A DNA stretch of 64,000 nt from Pseudomonas lini (GCF_001042905.1 NZ_JYLB01000001.1:1-64000), one strand, 5' to 3'; counted from the first letter of the stretch, positions 51,538 through 60,003 are shown. Notes: a model not told the origin generated them from the sequence alone. A program made the numbers and translations.

Positions 51538-51644
51538 CAGAAACGACAAAGCCCTGAATAATCAGGGCTTTGTCGTACATAAGATGGCGGAGGCGATGGG
51601 ATTCGAACTCATGGACCTGTTACAGTCGACGGTTTTCAAGACCG
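51538..51644 (-). repeat. Copy B of tRNA-Ser(UGA) 3' end plus terminator: prophage attachment site (attL)
   Basis: On the minus strand 51644-51585 reads CGGTCTTGAAAACCG (anticodon TGA), a variable arm, TTCGAAT T-loop and CGCCTCC-GCCA acceptor end. The 5' third of the tRNA is absent. It is followed by the AAAGCCCTGA/TCAGGGCTTT hairpin. With the integrase gene 125 bases away, this is the left prophage junction; the intact tRNA should lie at the right end, outside the window. Confidence 0.85.
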
Positions 51645-51768
51645 CTATTTAAAGCCGCTAAAACCTTGGCCTGTAGCTCTTTTTCGTTACAGTACTTTTG
51701 TTTTTCGGCCCCTCTGTAGACCGCATTCTACAAGGGGCGAATTTTGAGTTTTGTAACGGGTTTTCGGG

Positions 51769-52818
51769 CTATTTTGATGGCTTGGCGATGGCGCCGATGC
51801 GGCGGTAAACGCGTTCCGTGATGTCGCCCTTGGTGTGACCCAAGAGCAGGCTCGCATCACCGACGTCGAGGATTTCTGACGCGGCTTTTGGTCTGATATC
51901 ACGAAACTGGAAGCTGCCGATTTTCTCGACCAGCAGCGTGTCGCCAATCTCGTCAGCCTCTTTTTTGGCCTTTTCACGCGCCTTGTCCCACCGGTCGCGA
52001 AGCATCTTCGCGGTCATGCGCTTGCCGCGCGCACTCACAATCAGGTAGCTGCAGATGTGCTGGGCATTGCGCTCGGCCATCTTCGCGATCAGCAGCCCCA
52101 AGCTGTTCGCCTCGTCGCCGTCAGTCATCTGGATACGCAGCTTCTTGTGTGTCTTGTTCTGCTGCACGCCCAAATATTTCCCCTCGACATCATCCTTCCT
52201 CATGACCAGAACATCTGCCGGCCGTTGCCCGGTGAGATAAGCCAGGTCCATCGCGTCTTTCAGCTCTTGAGCTGCCTTCTTGTAAACAGCATCCCAAACC
52301 ACATCATTCGCGTAATAGTCCCTGGGCGTTTCCTTGTTTTTGCGCACGCCCTGGCAGGGGTTCTCCTTGGTCGTCAGCCCCCATTCCCGGGCGATATTGA
52401 AGATGTGGGAGAGGGTGGCGATCTCACGATTAGCCCGCACTTTCGCTGTCCGTGCATCCCGGTACCCGGCAATCGTGGCCGGGGTGATCGAGTCGATGGG
52501 GGCGCTATCGAACATCGGTCGGAGCTGCTTGATCTCCGCCAGATTGTCTTTCTGGGTGCGCGGTGCTTTTTTGGAGACGATGTCGCGGATGTACCGGTCG
52601 AAGATGCCCTTCATGGTGCGCAGATCGAGCGGCTTTTCCTTGGCCTCCAGTTCTGCCCATTTGATCCTGGCCAGGTCCAAGTCTTTGCCCAGCGGGATCG
52701 CCTTACCAGTCAGGTCCAGGTAGTAATAGGCAATCCAGTCCTTTCCGCTTTTCCGTTTCCGCGTCCACTGATACATCCGGGGCGGCAAGTTGCGTGTTTC
52801 GGCCTTGCGGGGTCGCAT
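51769..52818 (-). CDS. int: Phage tyrosine integrase
   Basis: The 349-residue recombinase has an N-terminal arm-binding region (RMYQWTRKRKSGKDWIAYYYLDLTG), a SAM-like core-binding domain (about residues 65-150) and a catalytic domain. Catalytic residues are visible as Arg in LTGQRPADVL, Arg in FQFRDIRPKAAS, His in LLGHTKGD and the nucleophile Tyr in ITERVYRR. The usual HxLRH box reads FRDIR, so its first His is replaced. It sits next to the tRNA-Ser attachment repeat. The DUF4224 gene lies directly upstream. Confidence 0.95.
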   Translation of the reverse strand: MRPRKAETRNLPPRMYQWTRKRKSGKDWIAYYYLDLTGKAIPLGKDLDLARIKWAELEAKEKPLDLRTMKGIFDRYIRDIVSKKAPRTQKDNLAEIKQLRPMFDSAPIDSITPATIAGYRDARTAKVRANREIATLSHIFNIAREWGLTTKENPCQGVRKNKETPRDYYANDVVWDAVYKKAAQELKDAMDLAYLTGQRPADVLVMRKDDVEGKYLGVQQNKTHKKLRIQMTDGDEANSLGLLIAKMAERNAQHICSYLIVSARGKRMTAKMLRDRWDKAREKAKKEADEIGDTLLVEKIGSFQFRDIRPKAASEILDVGDASLLLGHTKGDITERVYRRIGAIAKPSK

Positions 52819-52819
52819 A

Positions 52820-53062
52820 TCAGTTCACTCGTGAGAAGTCGGGCGTCCATGCCGGTGCCGCCGGCGGGGGGTTGGGGTCAGCGATGGTGGGCGTGATCAT
52901 GCCCAGCTTCATGCGGGCGTACATGCGGCCAACCAGTGGGCGTTTTCCGCGACTTTCGACGAATACCCATTGACGATCAATCAGCCAGCGCCGCTGGTAG
53001 GACCTGGCCTTGTAGCCGGTGAGCTCTGCAAGCTCCTCGTCCGAGAGAATTTCATTTTTCAT
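52820..53062 (-). CDS. DUF4224 protein, probable excisionase-like factor
   Basis: The 80-residue protein starts MKNEILSDEELAELTGYKARSYQRRWLIDRQW, the DUF4224 signature with a winged-helix-like DNA-binding look. Its stop lies 1 base from the integrase start. Such proteins next to int are presumed directionality factors. The C-terminal tail is proline rich. Confidence 0.82.
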   Translation of the reverse strand: MKNEILSDEELAELTGYKARSYQRRWLIDRQWVFVESRGKRPLVGRMYARMKLGMITPTIADPNPPPAAPAWTPDFSRVN

Positions 53063-53107
53063 AGCGATGCTCCATGCCGCGCGGGGCAGCAGAAGGTGGG
53101 GAATGGG

Positions 53108-53194
53108 TTAGCGGTAGGCGTGGAATCGGCGGCACTCGTTGCATTTGCGCAGCTTGCGAGCGGTGGGCGTGGATTCCGTTTGAGAATCGGACAT
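53108..53194 (-). CDS. 28-residue Cys-containing phage peptide
   Basis: ATG 53194 to TAA 53108 encodes a 28-residue basic peptide ending in KCNECRRFHAYR. GAGG stands 9 bases upstream. The CxxC plus His pattern suggests half of a zinc finger. Small proteins of this type are frequent beside phage int/xis genes. It is short, so expression is not certain. Confidence 0.45.
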   Translation of the reverse strand: MSDSQTESTPTARKLRKCNECRRFHAYR

Positions 53195-53263
53195 GAGTGA
53201 TCCTCGCTCGCTCATCGGCAAGCTTGTATATTGAGTAGATAGTCAAAACGGAAAGCACAGAAG

Positions 53264-54064
53264 GTGACGGTGAATAGTTTTTTTCTTAGGGAAAGCGTGC
53301 TCTTGGCCGTCCTTCCTTTGGTTTCATTTGTAGGCGCTTTGTTGTTCGAGGTTGGTTACGCCGGTGAATTTGGCTATTCCTACTCTTTCATTTCAATTGA
53401 TTTGAAAGCAATGGTTGTCTCTCTGGCGTGCTCAGTTGTTGTATTGATTCCCGTACTTTTATTCACTATTGGTGTGTTCAGGATAATGACTGACCCGTTG
53501 AAAGAGGTGAGGGTGCTGGGGTTGGAGTTTCTTATACCCGTAATAGCACTCATAGGTGTCTGTATTACAGGGTTTAGTTCGAGGATGTTTATCCTGTTAT
53601 TTATCTCGTCTTTAACTTTTGCTGTCTCAAAGTATGCCTTTATTGTACTTAAAGGGTTGAAGTATGGGCTCAAAGGAGCGCTGAGTCGGGCTGCGGAATC
53701 CGAGGGGTTGACTGATCGCTCAATCCTTCGGGAGGGATTAACAAAGCTGGATTTAGGAAATAAATGGATATTCCATATTTCGCTTGCCGTGGTTCTAGTT
53801 CTTTTAGCATTTATGGTGCGTGGGGCGGGTCAGGGTTTTGCGCAGTGGAGAAGTGATTACCAAACAGTCAATATGAATGGAGGGGAATACGCTATCCTTT
53901 CAGCATACGGTGATTTGGTTGTTTTAGGTGGTATATATGATGACCAATTCAATGGAGTGATTTCGATAGTCCCTCGAAACTCTGAAAAACTTGCTGAGTT
54001 GCGAAATGCGTATCTTCCCAGTTATTTGCCAGGTCTCTGTGCGATCGGGAAGTGCAATGAATAA
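53264..54064 (+). CDS. Membrane protein of unknown function in the prophage
   Basis: The roughly 266-residue protein has five hydrophobic segments: about residues 12-30, 48-70, 88-106, 108-125 and 170-188. A C-terminal extracytoplasmic-looking domain ends LPGLCAIGKCNE with two cysteines. It is AT-rich compared with neighbours and runs opposite to the minus-strand early genes. This is typical of a lysogenic conversion (moron) gene. I recognise no family. A GTG start is assumed because ATG is lacking. Confidence 0.65.
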   Translation: MTVNSFFLRESVLLAVLPLVSFVGALLFEVGYAGEFGYSYSFISIDLKAMVVSLACSVVVLIPVLLFTIGVFRIMTDPLKEVRVLGLEFLIPVIALIGVCITGFSSRMFILLFISSLTFAVSKYAFIVLKGLKYGLKGALSRAAESEGLTDRSILREGLTKLDLGNKWIFHISLAVVLVLLAFMVRGAGQGFAQWRSDYQTVNMNGGEYAILSAYGDLVVLGGIYDDQFNGVISIVPRNSEKLAELRNAYLPSYLPGLCAIGKCNE

Positions 54065-54466
54065 ACGCAGTACTGCATCGGCTTCTTCCAGACAATCTAG
54101 ATTATGCCGCCGATGTAGTAGCACTGCGCAGTCTCACCGATCACCTGGTAGGTATGCAGTGCACCTCAAGACCTTCTGGCCCAATAGAGTTGATGTAGCG
54201 ATAGTGCTCTGGCCGAGCCTTCTTCATTTCTTCAGGCATAGCGATTCCTTGCCGCTATAGCGACTGACTTTGATGGTGGAGGGAGTTACCGCTGTTCGGC
54301 GGCTGTTTTCAGCGCCGGACCGTCGACGACTTCGCGGTATATATCTTCCGTCAGTTTCGAGCTCTTTCAGGGTGTTGCGCTGACCATTTCGATCAACTCG
54401 GCATTCGTAGAATGAGTAATTGTTAGCAGGGTACGGTTATGGTTGAAGGCTCTTAAACGGGGGGAA
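54065..54466. other. Interval with no confident gene apart from a 32-residue frame
   Basis: It contains the small minus-strand frame at 54141-54239 and otherwise nothing that I can assign. Confidence 0.4.
54141..54239 (-). CDS. Possible 32-residue phage peptide
   Basis: From ATG 54239 the frame reads MPEEMKKARPEHYRYINSIG and ends IPTR. AAGGA is 6 bases upstream. The composition is protein-like, but the length makes it uncertain. Confidence 0.35.
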   Translation of the reverse strand: MPEEMKKARPEHYRYINSIGPEGLEVHCIPTR

Positions 54467-54468
54467 TA

Positions 54469-54488
54469 AAGCCCGCCGAAGCGAGCTT
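54469..54488 (-). terminator. Terminator of the GAF/small-protein pair
   Basis: On the minus strand AAGCTCGC-TTCG-GCGGGCTT forms an 8-bp stem with one G-T pair and a stable TTCG loop, followed by TATT. It lies 29 bases after the end of the 70-residue gene. Confidence 0.65.
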
Positions 54489-54516
54489 ATTTTAATGTGT
54501 CTGGGCGAGGGGGGAG

Positions 54517-54729
54517 TTAAGAGCGGCTGTAAATTTCTTTTGTGAAATAGTCAGCACTTTTTTCAACCTCGGATTCAACCCATTCTCGCGAAAAAGAGCC
54601 ACTATGCTTCGAGCTTTGAATGATACAGTCTTCAAAGCTCAAGCTTTCGGAAATGATGCCAGTTTTAATAGATGAAGGCTGCACTATTAAGCCAGCCAAT
54701 CCGGCGAACCTATTTTCCTTGTCTTTCAC
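54517..54729 (-). CDS. 70-residue partner protein of the membrane-GAF gene
   Basis: The protein starts MKDKENRFAGLAGLIVQPSSIKTG and ends with an acidic/basic helix (REWVESEVEKSADYFTKEIYSRS). Its ATG overlaps the stop of the membrane-GAF gene as ATGA, so the two are coupled. No family is recognised. A terminator hairpin follows, so the pair forms its own transcription unit inside the prophage. A regulator or effector subunit are both possible. Confidence 0.65.
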   Translation of the reverse strand: MKDKENRFAGLAGLIVQPSSIKTGIISESLSFEDCIIQSSKHSGSFSREWVESEVEKSADYFTKEIYSRS

Positions 54730-55667
54730 TTTGAAACCTCCATTAGTGAAATCAAATGTCGCTCGATGTACATAGACAGTATTTTTGCAACTGTCAGAGT
54801 GAAGACTTTATCACGTTCCCAAGAGAATTGGTTGACGTGGTTGCTGGTAAATACTAGCACACCTAGAGGTTTATTTCCACCAAACACATTGTAAGAGTCC
54901 TTTACCGGTATGGAAATGAATGATCTATAATTCTTTTTATCAGATTCTATTGCAGCGCTATCTGATAGCTCGGAGCTTGTCGTTATATCCTGACAAATTT
55001 TTGCCTCACCTTGAATATAAGCAAGGCCGACATGTCCGAAGCCTGGCTTCCAACGCCTATTGGAGGTAGAGAGTCTATTGTCGTGACTACGCCATTTTAT
55101 GAAAAGGTCCTCGCTTTCCTCATCGTACATATAAAGTGCAAAGTTATAAAAAGCGTCGCTTTTGTATCCAAAAAGTTGTGTGCGATTGTCTACTAAATGC
55201 CAGAGAATTCGATTGAGCCCTACTTCCCAGTCTTTGAGTCCTTGTGCGAACGGGTAATCGGCGGGACGAGACCTGACTTCATCAATCAAAGATTCAAGCT
55301 CTACTGTCATTAAATATGTAACGCTTTGCTGGGTTTTGGATACCTCATAAACAGCTTTGGCTTTTGGAATTATTTCCATCTTGTATTGTCGAGTGTCTTC
55401 CAAGGCCTCTTCAACAGCTAGGGTTGTAGATTTTCTGTTGCCAGCATAAAAAATTATTATTGCAAAAACTATGTGGATTGCGATTGATATTGAGTAAAGT
55501 GTTGTTTCGGTTGGAGTGAAGTCTTGATTTGCAAATAATTTGCTCGCAAATAGTCCGATTACCAATGGTGCAATTAGTGTCATCCATGTGTTAGCACAAA
55601 ATATACTAGCCGATACAATGCTATCTTCGATATTTCTATTTTCTTGGTTTACTTGTTTTAATTCCAT
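54726..55667 (-). CDS. Membrane-anchored GAF-domain protein (prophage accessory)
   Basis: The 313-residue protein has two N-terminal membrane helices (about residues 22-45 and 57-76), a helical linker and a C-terminal GAF-like sensor domain. The domain markers are FALYMYDEESEDLFIKWRSHDNR, GHVGLAYIQGEAKICQDI, YRSFISIPVKD and LGVLVFTSNHVNQFSWERDK. No kinase, cyclase or nuclease domain follows. It is AT-rich and is coupled to a 70-residue gene. This looks like a ligand-sensing membrane module, perhaps for phage exclusion or host signalling, but that is inference. Confidence 0.7.
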   Translation of the reverse strand: MELKQVNQENRNIEDSIVSASIFCANTWMTLIAPLVIGLFASKLFANQDFTPTETTLYSISIAIHIVFAIIIFYAGNRKSTTLAVEEALEDTRQYKMEIIPKAKAVYEVSKTQQSVTYLMTVELESLIDEVRSRPADYPFAQGLKDWEVGLNRILWHLVDNRTQLFGYKSDAFYNFALYMYDEESEDLFIKWRSHDNRLSTSNRRWKPGFGHVGLAYIQGEAKICQDITTSSELSDSAAIESDKKNYRSFISIPVKDSYNVFGGNKPLGVLVFTSNHVNQFSWERDKVFTLTVAKILSMYIERHLISLMEVSK

Positions 55668-55718
55668 TTATAGCAACTCTGCTGATTCATCCGCGATTGT
55701 ATGGTTTATGAGCGCGAT

Positions 55719-56675
55719 TTAGTCAAGGTCTAGAGAGGAGGTGGTGTAAATTTTTATGCGTTTACCGATCCAGTGCACCACTGGTATGGCCTTGCTGTTA
55801 CCGATCGCCTTATAGCGCGGGCCGTCCGGGCATTCGCTGGCAGGTTTGTCGCGCCATGGGATCAGCGTGTAGTTATCAGGGAAACCTTGGCAACGCTCCC
55901 ATTCGATGACGCTTGTTCGTCTAATGCCCTCGGGCTCCAGTACATATGCCTCTCGGTCATCGAGAGAGCCTCCGCCCTGCGCCGTGAGAGTAGGATGAAG
56001 TGCCGACTTCTCCTCCCGTCCCGGCGGGATATCCCTGCGAGAGCCTTCGCGCTCAAAAAGTACCTCGGTGGGATCGAATCCATCTCGAGCACTTGCGACA
56101 ACGAACACACGACGGCGTCGTTGGGCCAAGCCGAAATATTGGGCGTCCAGGACCCTCCACGCGATTGTTCTTTTGGGTCCATACACACAACCAGCGTCCG
56201 GCCATTTTTTCCCTGAAGGCTGCAGTTCGCAGTCTTCCCCAGCAAGCGCGCCAAGAAAGCATCCGAAGGCGTTCCCTTTGTCGCTGAGGACGCCTGGGAC
56301 GTTTTCCCAGACAAGGACACAGGGCGGCTTTCGGCGGCCGGCGCGAACATAGTCAGTTGCATCTGCGAGCTCCACGTATTTGATGGTGAGGGCGCCGCGC
56401 GGGTCGAGCAGACCCTGACGCATGCCGGCGACACTGAAGGCCTGGCACGGGGTTCCGCCGACCAACACGTCCGGCGCGGCGATCTTGCCGGCCAGCACCT
56501 GGGCGCCGAGTTTGGTCATGTCGCCGAGATTCGGCGTGTTTGGGTAGTGGTGGGCCAGCACTGCGCTGGGGAAGGCCTCGATCTCCGCGAACCAAGTGGC
56601 GCGCATGCCTAGCGGGTGCCAAGCCATAGTCGCAGCCTCGATGCCGCTGCAAACGCTTCCGTAAGTGATGGGCAC
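55719..56675 (-). CDS. Phage C5-cytosine DNA methyltransferase
   Basis: The 318-residue protein has motif I (GSVCSGIEAATMAWHPLGM), the catalytic PC motif IV (GGTPCQAFSVAG), motif VI (VLVWENVPGVL) and motif VIII (AQRRRRVFVVA). The target domain is short, and a C-terminal motif X (YKAIGNSKAIPVVHWIGKRI) closes it. No restriction gene is next to it, so it is an orphan methyltransferase, common in phages as protection against host restriction. It is related to Dcm in fold only. Confidence 0.93.
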   Translation of the reverse strand: MPITYGSVCSGIEAATMAWHPLGMRATWFAEIEAFPSAVLAHHYPNTPNLGDMTKLGAQVLAGKIAAPDVLVGGTPCQAFSVAGMRQGLLDPRGALTIKYVELADATDYVRAGRRKPPCVLVWENVPGVLSDKGNAFGCFLGALAGEDCELQPSGKKWPDAGCVYGPKRTIAWRVLDAQYFGLAQRRRRVFVVASARDGFDPTEVLFEREGSRRDIPPGREEKSALHPTLTAQGGGSLDDREAYVLEPEGIRRTSVIEWERCQGFPDNYTLIPWRDKPASECPDGPRYKAIGNSKAIPVVHWIGKRIKIYTTSSLDLD

Positions 56676-56725
56676 AGTGGCACCTCGTCGGTATAGTTTC
56701 GAAAATTTTGACAGGGACTGAAAAA

Positions 56726-57148
56726 TTGAACTATTTCGAATATCGAATCGCGATATGGAAGCAAGAGCGCAGAATTAAGAACTTGGAAAAAGATGAGCCT
56801 GAGCCGCATCCTGATCCTGAGATGGGTAGTTCAAGTGACTACTACACCCACCTTGCACTTGCTAATCAGTGGTTGGCATGCATCGAAACGAAGTACTACC
56901 AGAGCAAAACAAGAAAAGCTTTGGTGGATATGCCAGATCTTTCTGATCCGACCATGTATGGGCGGATCGAGTGGGATTACGATGAGGCTGAAACACCCTA
57001 TCTGACACAGAAGGGATTCAAACAAGTGCGTGCAGACTTGAGAGCAGATTTTAAACTCAAAGTTGATGTATTGGCGCCAATCATTTCAACAGTGACCGGA
57101 TTGCTTGGTGTTGTTGTAGCCATATTGGCTATTGTCTACGCAAAATGA
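56726..57148 (+). CDS. C-terminally membrane-anchored protein of unknown function
   Basis: The 140-residue protein is charged and helical (YFEYRIAIWKQERRIKNLEKDEPEP) and has a single C-terminal helix (APIISTVTGLLGVVVAILAIVYAK) as a tail anchor. I use a TTG at 56726 behind AGGGA; another TTG at 56708 is in frame. It is AT-rich and lies on the plus strand against the early operon, as expected of a moron gene. No family is recognised. Confidence 0.6.
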   Translation: MNYFEYRIAIWKQERRIKNLEKDEPEPHPDPEMGSSSDYYTHLALANQWLACIETKYYQSKTRKALVDMPDLSDPTMYGRIEWDYDEAETPYLTQKGFKQVRADLRADFKLKVDVLAPIISTVTGLLGVVVAILAIVYAK

Positions 57149-57194
57149 ATTGCCGCTATAGTTCGAGGCGTTCAGTGCAATAGGTGAGGCTAGG

Positions 57195-57557
57195 TCAGGC
57201 GGCCGCCGTCGACGCCAGCGAGTAATCCATCCACGAAAGCTTGGTCGCCGACTTCCGCCTCAGGTCGTTTTGCGGCACCTTGATCTTCGCCCTGATGATG
57301 ACGTCGCGGCACCGCCCCAACTTGCGGATACGATCTGCATAATCAGCGGCGTACTGAGGGGCATCGAACATGCTGCTGAGTTGGGCGACACGCTTGCCGT
57401 CCATGATCTTGATTACGCGATCTTCTACAGCCTGGAGCCACTGGCTCATTGAAAGCTCGACCCGTAGGCCCTTCTCAATTTTGAAGTCGCGAACCTTGCG
57501 CTTCGCCTCTTCGCGGGCGAAGTGTTCATTCATCCCGAATACGGCAAATGCGCTCAT
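57195..57557 (-). CDS. Hypothetical phage protein (120 residues)
   Basis: The protein starts MSAFAVFGMNEHFAREEAKRKV and continues with LSMSQWLQAVEDRVIKIMDGKR. It looks like a small Pseudomonas phage early protein. The upstream frame extends further without a stop, but no good start exists there. It ends ASTAAA. It lies just after the 102-residue coiled-coil gene on the same strand. Confidence 0.65.
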   Translation of the reverse strand: MSAFAVFGMNEHFAREEAKRKVRDFKIEKGLRVELSMSQWLQAVEDRVIKIMDGKRVAQLSSMFDAPQYAADYADRIRKLGRCRDVIIRAKIKVPQNDLRRKSATKLSWMDYSLASTAAA

Positions 57558-57561
57558 GGCG

Positions 57562-57870
57562 TTACTCCAAGCAATCGAGCGCTTTCTGCAGCAGCTCGTT
57601 AGTGGAAAGGACACGCTCATCCGGGTTCATGGCGCGGCGGATGAACTCGCAGGCTGTGGACGCTTGGCTGTGCAGTTCGTTGATTTCATCTTCAGTGTCT
57701 TCTGCGCGGCTTTCGAGCATGCGAACGTCTTCGCGCAGCTCATCCCGCTCAGCACTCGGATCAATGCTGTTGTCGGCAATGCGGCGGGCGAGTTCGGTAG
57801 CGGCACCAGGATCAAGCGCTGCGTAGTGCAAGAGCTCGTCGTCTTTCAAAGCGTTCACGGGGATGCTCAT
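57562..57870 (-). CDS. Hypothetical phage coiled-coil protein (102 residues)
   Basis: The protein starts MSIPVNALKDDELLHYAALDP and has a long heptad region (SAERDELREDVRMLESRAEDTEDEINELHSQ). GAGATTGCC precedes the ATG. It is an early-region phage protein of unknown role, four bases upstream of the next gene. Confidence 0.65.
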   Translation of the reverse strand: MSIPVNALKDDELLHYAALDPGAATELARRIADNSIDPSAERDELREDVRMLESRAEDTEDEINELHSQASTACEFIRRAMNPDERVLSTNELLQKALDCLE

Positions 57871-57966
57871 CGGCAATCTCCAGTCAGACGCCTGCCTCGT
57901 CGGCTGGCGTGATTCGTTGAAGTGGGCTATTGGTTTATGTTCGATGCAGTCTGACGGGAGACTGAC

Positions 57967-58152
57967 ATGAGATTGCAAAGCGATATCGATGCACTCGCGG
58001 CGATCGAGGAAGACGCCCGAGCGATGCTGAAGCGAATAGGAATTCCCGACGACAAGCAGAAACTGGAGGTCGTCATTTGCTTGCGGCAGATCATTGAGCT
58101 TGCAACCTACCGGAAAGAGATCGACCGATTTACAGGACCTTCAGCGCAATAG
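57967..58152 (+). CDS. Small hypothetical protein (61 residues)
   Basis: The peptide reads MRLQSDIDALAAIEEDARAMLKRIGIPDDK and ends EIDRFTGPSAQ. GGGAGACTGAC precedes the ATG. It has an acidic, helical composition and is on the plus strand between minus-strand genes. No family is recognised. Confidence 0.5.
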   Translation: MRLQSDIDALAAIEEDARAMLKRIGIPDDKQKLEVVICLRQIIELATYRKEIDRFTGPSAQ

Positions 58153-58229
58153 GTGAGGGTGGGGCAGGCGGTCTCCTTCACCGCCTTGTCGGGTATAGGG
58201 ATGGTCGAAGTCCTGAAGGGAGGATGAAT

Positions 58230-58493
58230 CTATTTCGACATGGTGTTGTGGGAGTTACCACTGTTGTTAATATTTGGATTTAAATCGTACACTTGGTCTT
58301 TGCTTTCTTTCTCACCAAGTTTTGGATTTTTGTCGTAATTTGGTGGGTCGTTACACCCACATTGATAACTCGCGGAGGAGAAATTGTTAGTTGCATTTGG
58401 TGTGTGTTGACACCACTTTATCGAATCGCAAGCAAACGATTGAGTCGTAACGGATAGCAATAATGCAGCAGAGACTAAATATAGTCTTTTCAT
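58230..58493 (-). CDS. Small secreted Cys-containing protein of unknown function
   Basis: The 87-residue protein has a signal peptide (MKRLYLVSAALLLSVTTQSFA). The mature 66 residues start CDSIKWCQHTPNATN, contain four or more cysteines (including YQCGCND) and end in an Asn/Ser-rich tail. It is AT-rich. A periplasmic or secreted lysogenic-conversion product is likely. Disulfide bonding is expected. No family is recognised. Confidence 0.65.
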   Translation of the reverse strand: MKRLYLVSAALLLSVTTQSFACDSIKWCQHTPNATNNFSSASYQCGCNDPPNYDKNPKLGEKESKDQVYDLNPNINNSGNSHNTMSK

Positions 58494-58679
58494 AGAAGTC
58501 CTTTTTTTCTATGTTGATTAAATATGGGTTCCGAATAACCCATGGCTATAAAAGTAGAGCTAGAGATTGGTTTTGTCTAGAAAGGTGCCGCCCTCCGTGG
58601 CCGAATGCGACAGGTGGTATGAGTACTTCTTTGCGCTGAGCTAGGCTTTCAATGCTCAACTTCACGAACGGAGTTCGCG

Positions 58680-58919
58680 ATGGTTATTCGGAACGTTACT
58701 AACGACGCAAAGATTGCTGCGGCAATTGGATGGAGTAGGGAAGACGTTAGCCTGTTTATTGTTCACGTTGAGCCAAAGGCTGACGGTTCGGGCTACATTC
58801 TGTGGCCTCATCAAGACATGCTTGGCGGACCACGACTTAAGCCTGTACGCCTCGGAAATAAATGGTTGATAGACACAGGGCCAATAGATCTGGAAGAGGA
58901 ATATCACCAGCTTCCGTGA
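58680..58919 (+). CDS. Small hypothetical protein (79 residues)
   Basis: The protein starts MVIRNVTNDAKIAAAIGWSREDVSLFIVHVEP and ends LEEEYHQLP. CGGAG precedes the ATG by 6 bases. The composition looks like a folded alpha/beta domain. Family unknown. Confidence 0.55.
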   Translation: MVIRNVTNDAKIAAAIGWSREDVSLFIVHVEPKADGSGYILWPHQDMLGGPRLKPVRLGNKWLIDTGPIDLEEEYHQLP

Positions 58920-58943
58920 CCGAATGCGAGGTATCGGTAGGGC

Positions 58944-59951
58944 TCAGGCAGCTGCGCGCTTGAGTTGATCGGTCAGCTGAGTCGGCAGGCTGCGCAGCGT
59001 CAGAGTGCCGCCGGCTTCGTCGAACTCGACTTTTGATCCCAGAAGGTGTTGCTCGAAGCTGATCGACAAGCCATCGATGCGGCCGGTGAAGCGCCTGAAT
59101 TTGTTCAGGGTCTTTTTGTCCGGCAGAAGTGAAGCCGACAGGCCGTAATCCTTGTCGCGAATGAAGTTGGCAAACGCCTTTGGCTGTGCGTCGTCGAGCA
59201 CTTCGGACAATTCATCGAGGGTAAGCGGTTCGCCGAACTTGGCCTGGGCCATCGCGTAGCTGACCAAGGTGTTGGTCTTCTCTCGGGCGGATTCCTCGCC
59301 GAGGTCTTCGCTTTCAACGAAGTCGCTGAAGGCCTTGAGTAGCGTTCGGGTTTCGCCCGGGCCGTCGACGCCTTCCTGCGCGCCGATGAAGTCGCGGAAA
59401 TACTCGCTGACCTTTCGGCCCTGCTTGCCCTTGAGGTACGAGATGTATTGGCGCGACTGTGGGTTGTTCTTCCACTCGCTGAGGTTGATTCGAGCGGCCA
59501 GGCGGATATGGTCCAGGTCCAGGCGCTTGACCGTCATCAGGTGCAGCTCCTCAGTCATGGTCACCGCTTCGGTTTCCTGCACCAGGGCAATGATCAAGTA
59601 ATCGGTCAGGCCTTGCTGGTAGTGGCAGAAGAGGGCGTGCCCGCCGGTGGTTAGGTTCGATTCTTCCATCAGCCTGGTCAGGTGCTCGACGGCGGTGATG
59701 CTGAAGTCGAGGAAGTCGGAGCCGCCAGCCAAGTATTTGGCGAGCCAGCCACGGAGTGGGTACGCGCCAGATTCAGCGTGGAAGAAACCCCAGCCTTTGC
59801 CGGCGGTGGTGTTGTAGCTTTCGTTGAGCTGGCTCATCAGATCGTCGCGAGCCTGGCTCTCGACCTGCTCTGCACCGCCGAGGAACAGAACGGCCGGGAG
59901 GCCATCGGGTTTTTTGTCGATCTTGTGGATTGCGCTATGGAGTACGGGCAT
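58944..59951 (-). CDS. YejK/NdpA-like nucleoid-associated protein
   Basis: The 335-residue protein starts [17 protein letters not shown]. It matches the NdpA/YejK family: [16 protein letters not shown] segment ([23 protein letters not shown]), [17 protein letters not shown] and the [25 protein letters not shown] block. Phages often carry such proteins; they bind DNA and may alter host nucleoid structure. An in-frame start at 59999 is less likely. It is the last gene of the early operon before the AT-rich insert. Confidence 0.88.
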   Translation of the reverse strand: MPVLHSAIHKIDKKPDGLPAVLFLGGAEQVESQARDDLMSQLNESYNTTAGKGWGFFHAESGAYPLRGWLAKYLAGGSDFLDFSITAVEHLTRLMEESNLTTGGHALFCHYQQGLTDYLIIALVQETEAVTMTEELHLMTVKRLDLDHIRLAARINLSEWKNNPQSRQYISYLKGKQGRKVSEYFRDFIGAQEGVDGPGETRTLLKAFSDFVESEDLGEESAREKTNTLVSYAMAQAKFGEPLTLDELSEVLDDAQPKAFANFIRDKDYGLSASLLPDKKTLNKFRRFTGRIDGLSISFEQHLLGSKVEFDEAGGTLTLRSLPTQLTDQLKRAAA

Positions 59952-60003
59952 TGCAAATACCTCGGGTAGGCGCCGCCCTCCGTGACCGGAAATTGGCAAA
60001 AAG

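Noticed and set aside
51585..51644. Functional tRNA-Ser gene
   Set aside because: Only the anticodon arm to CCA end is present; the 5' acceptor strand and D arm are missing on the phage side.
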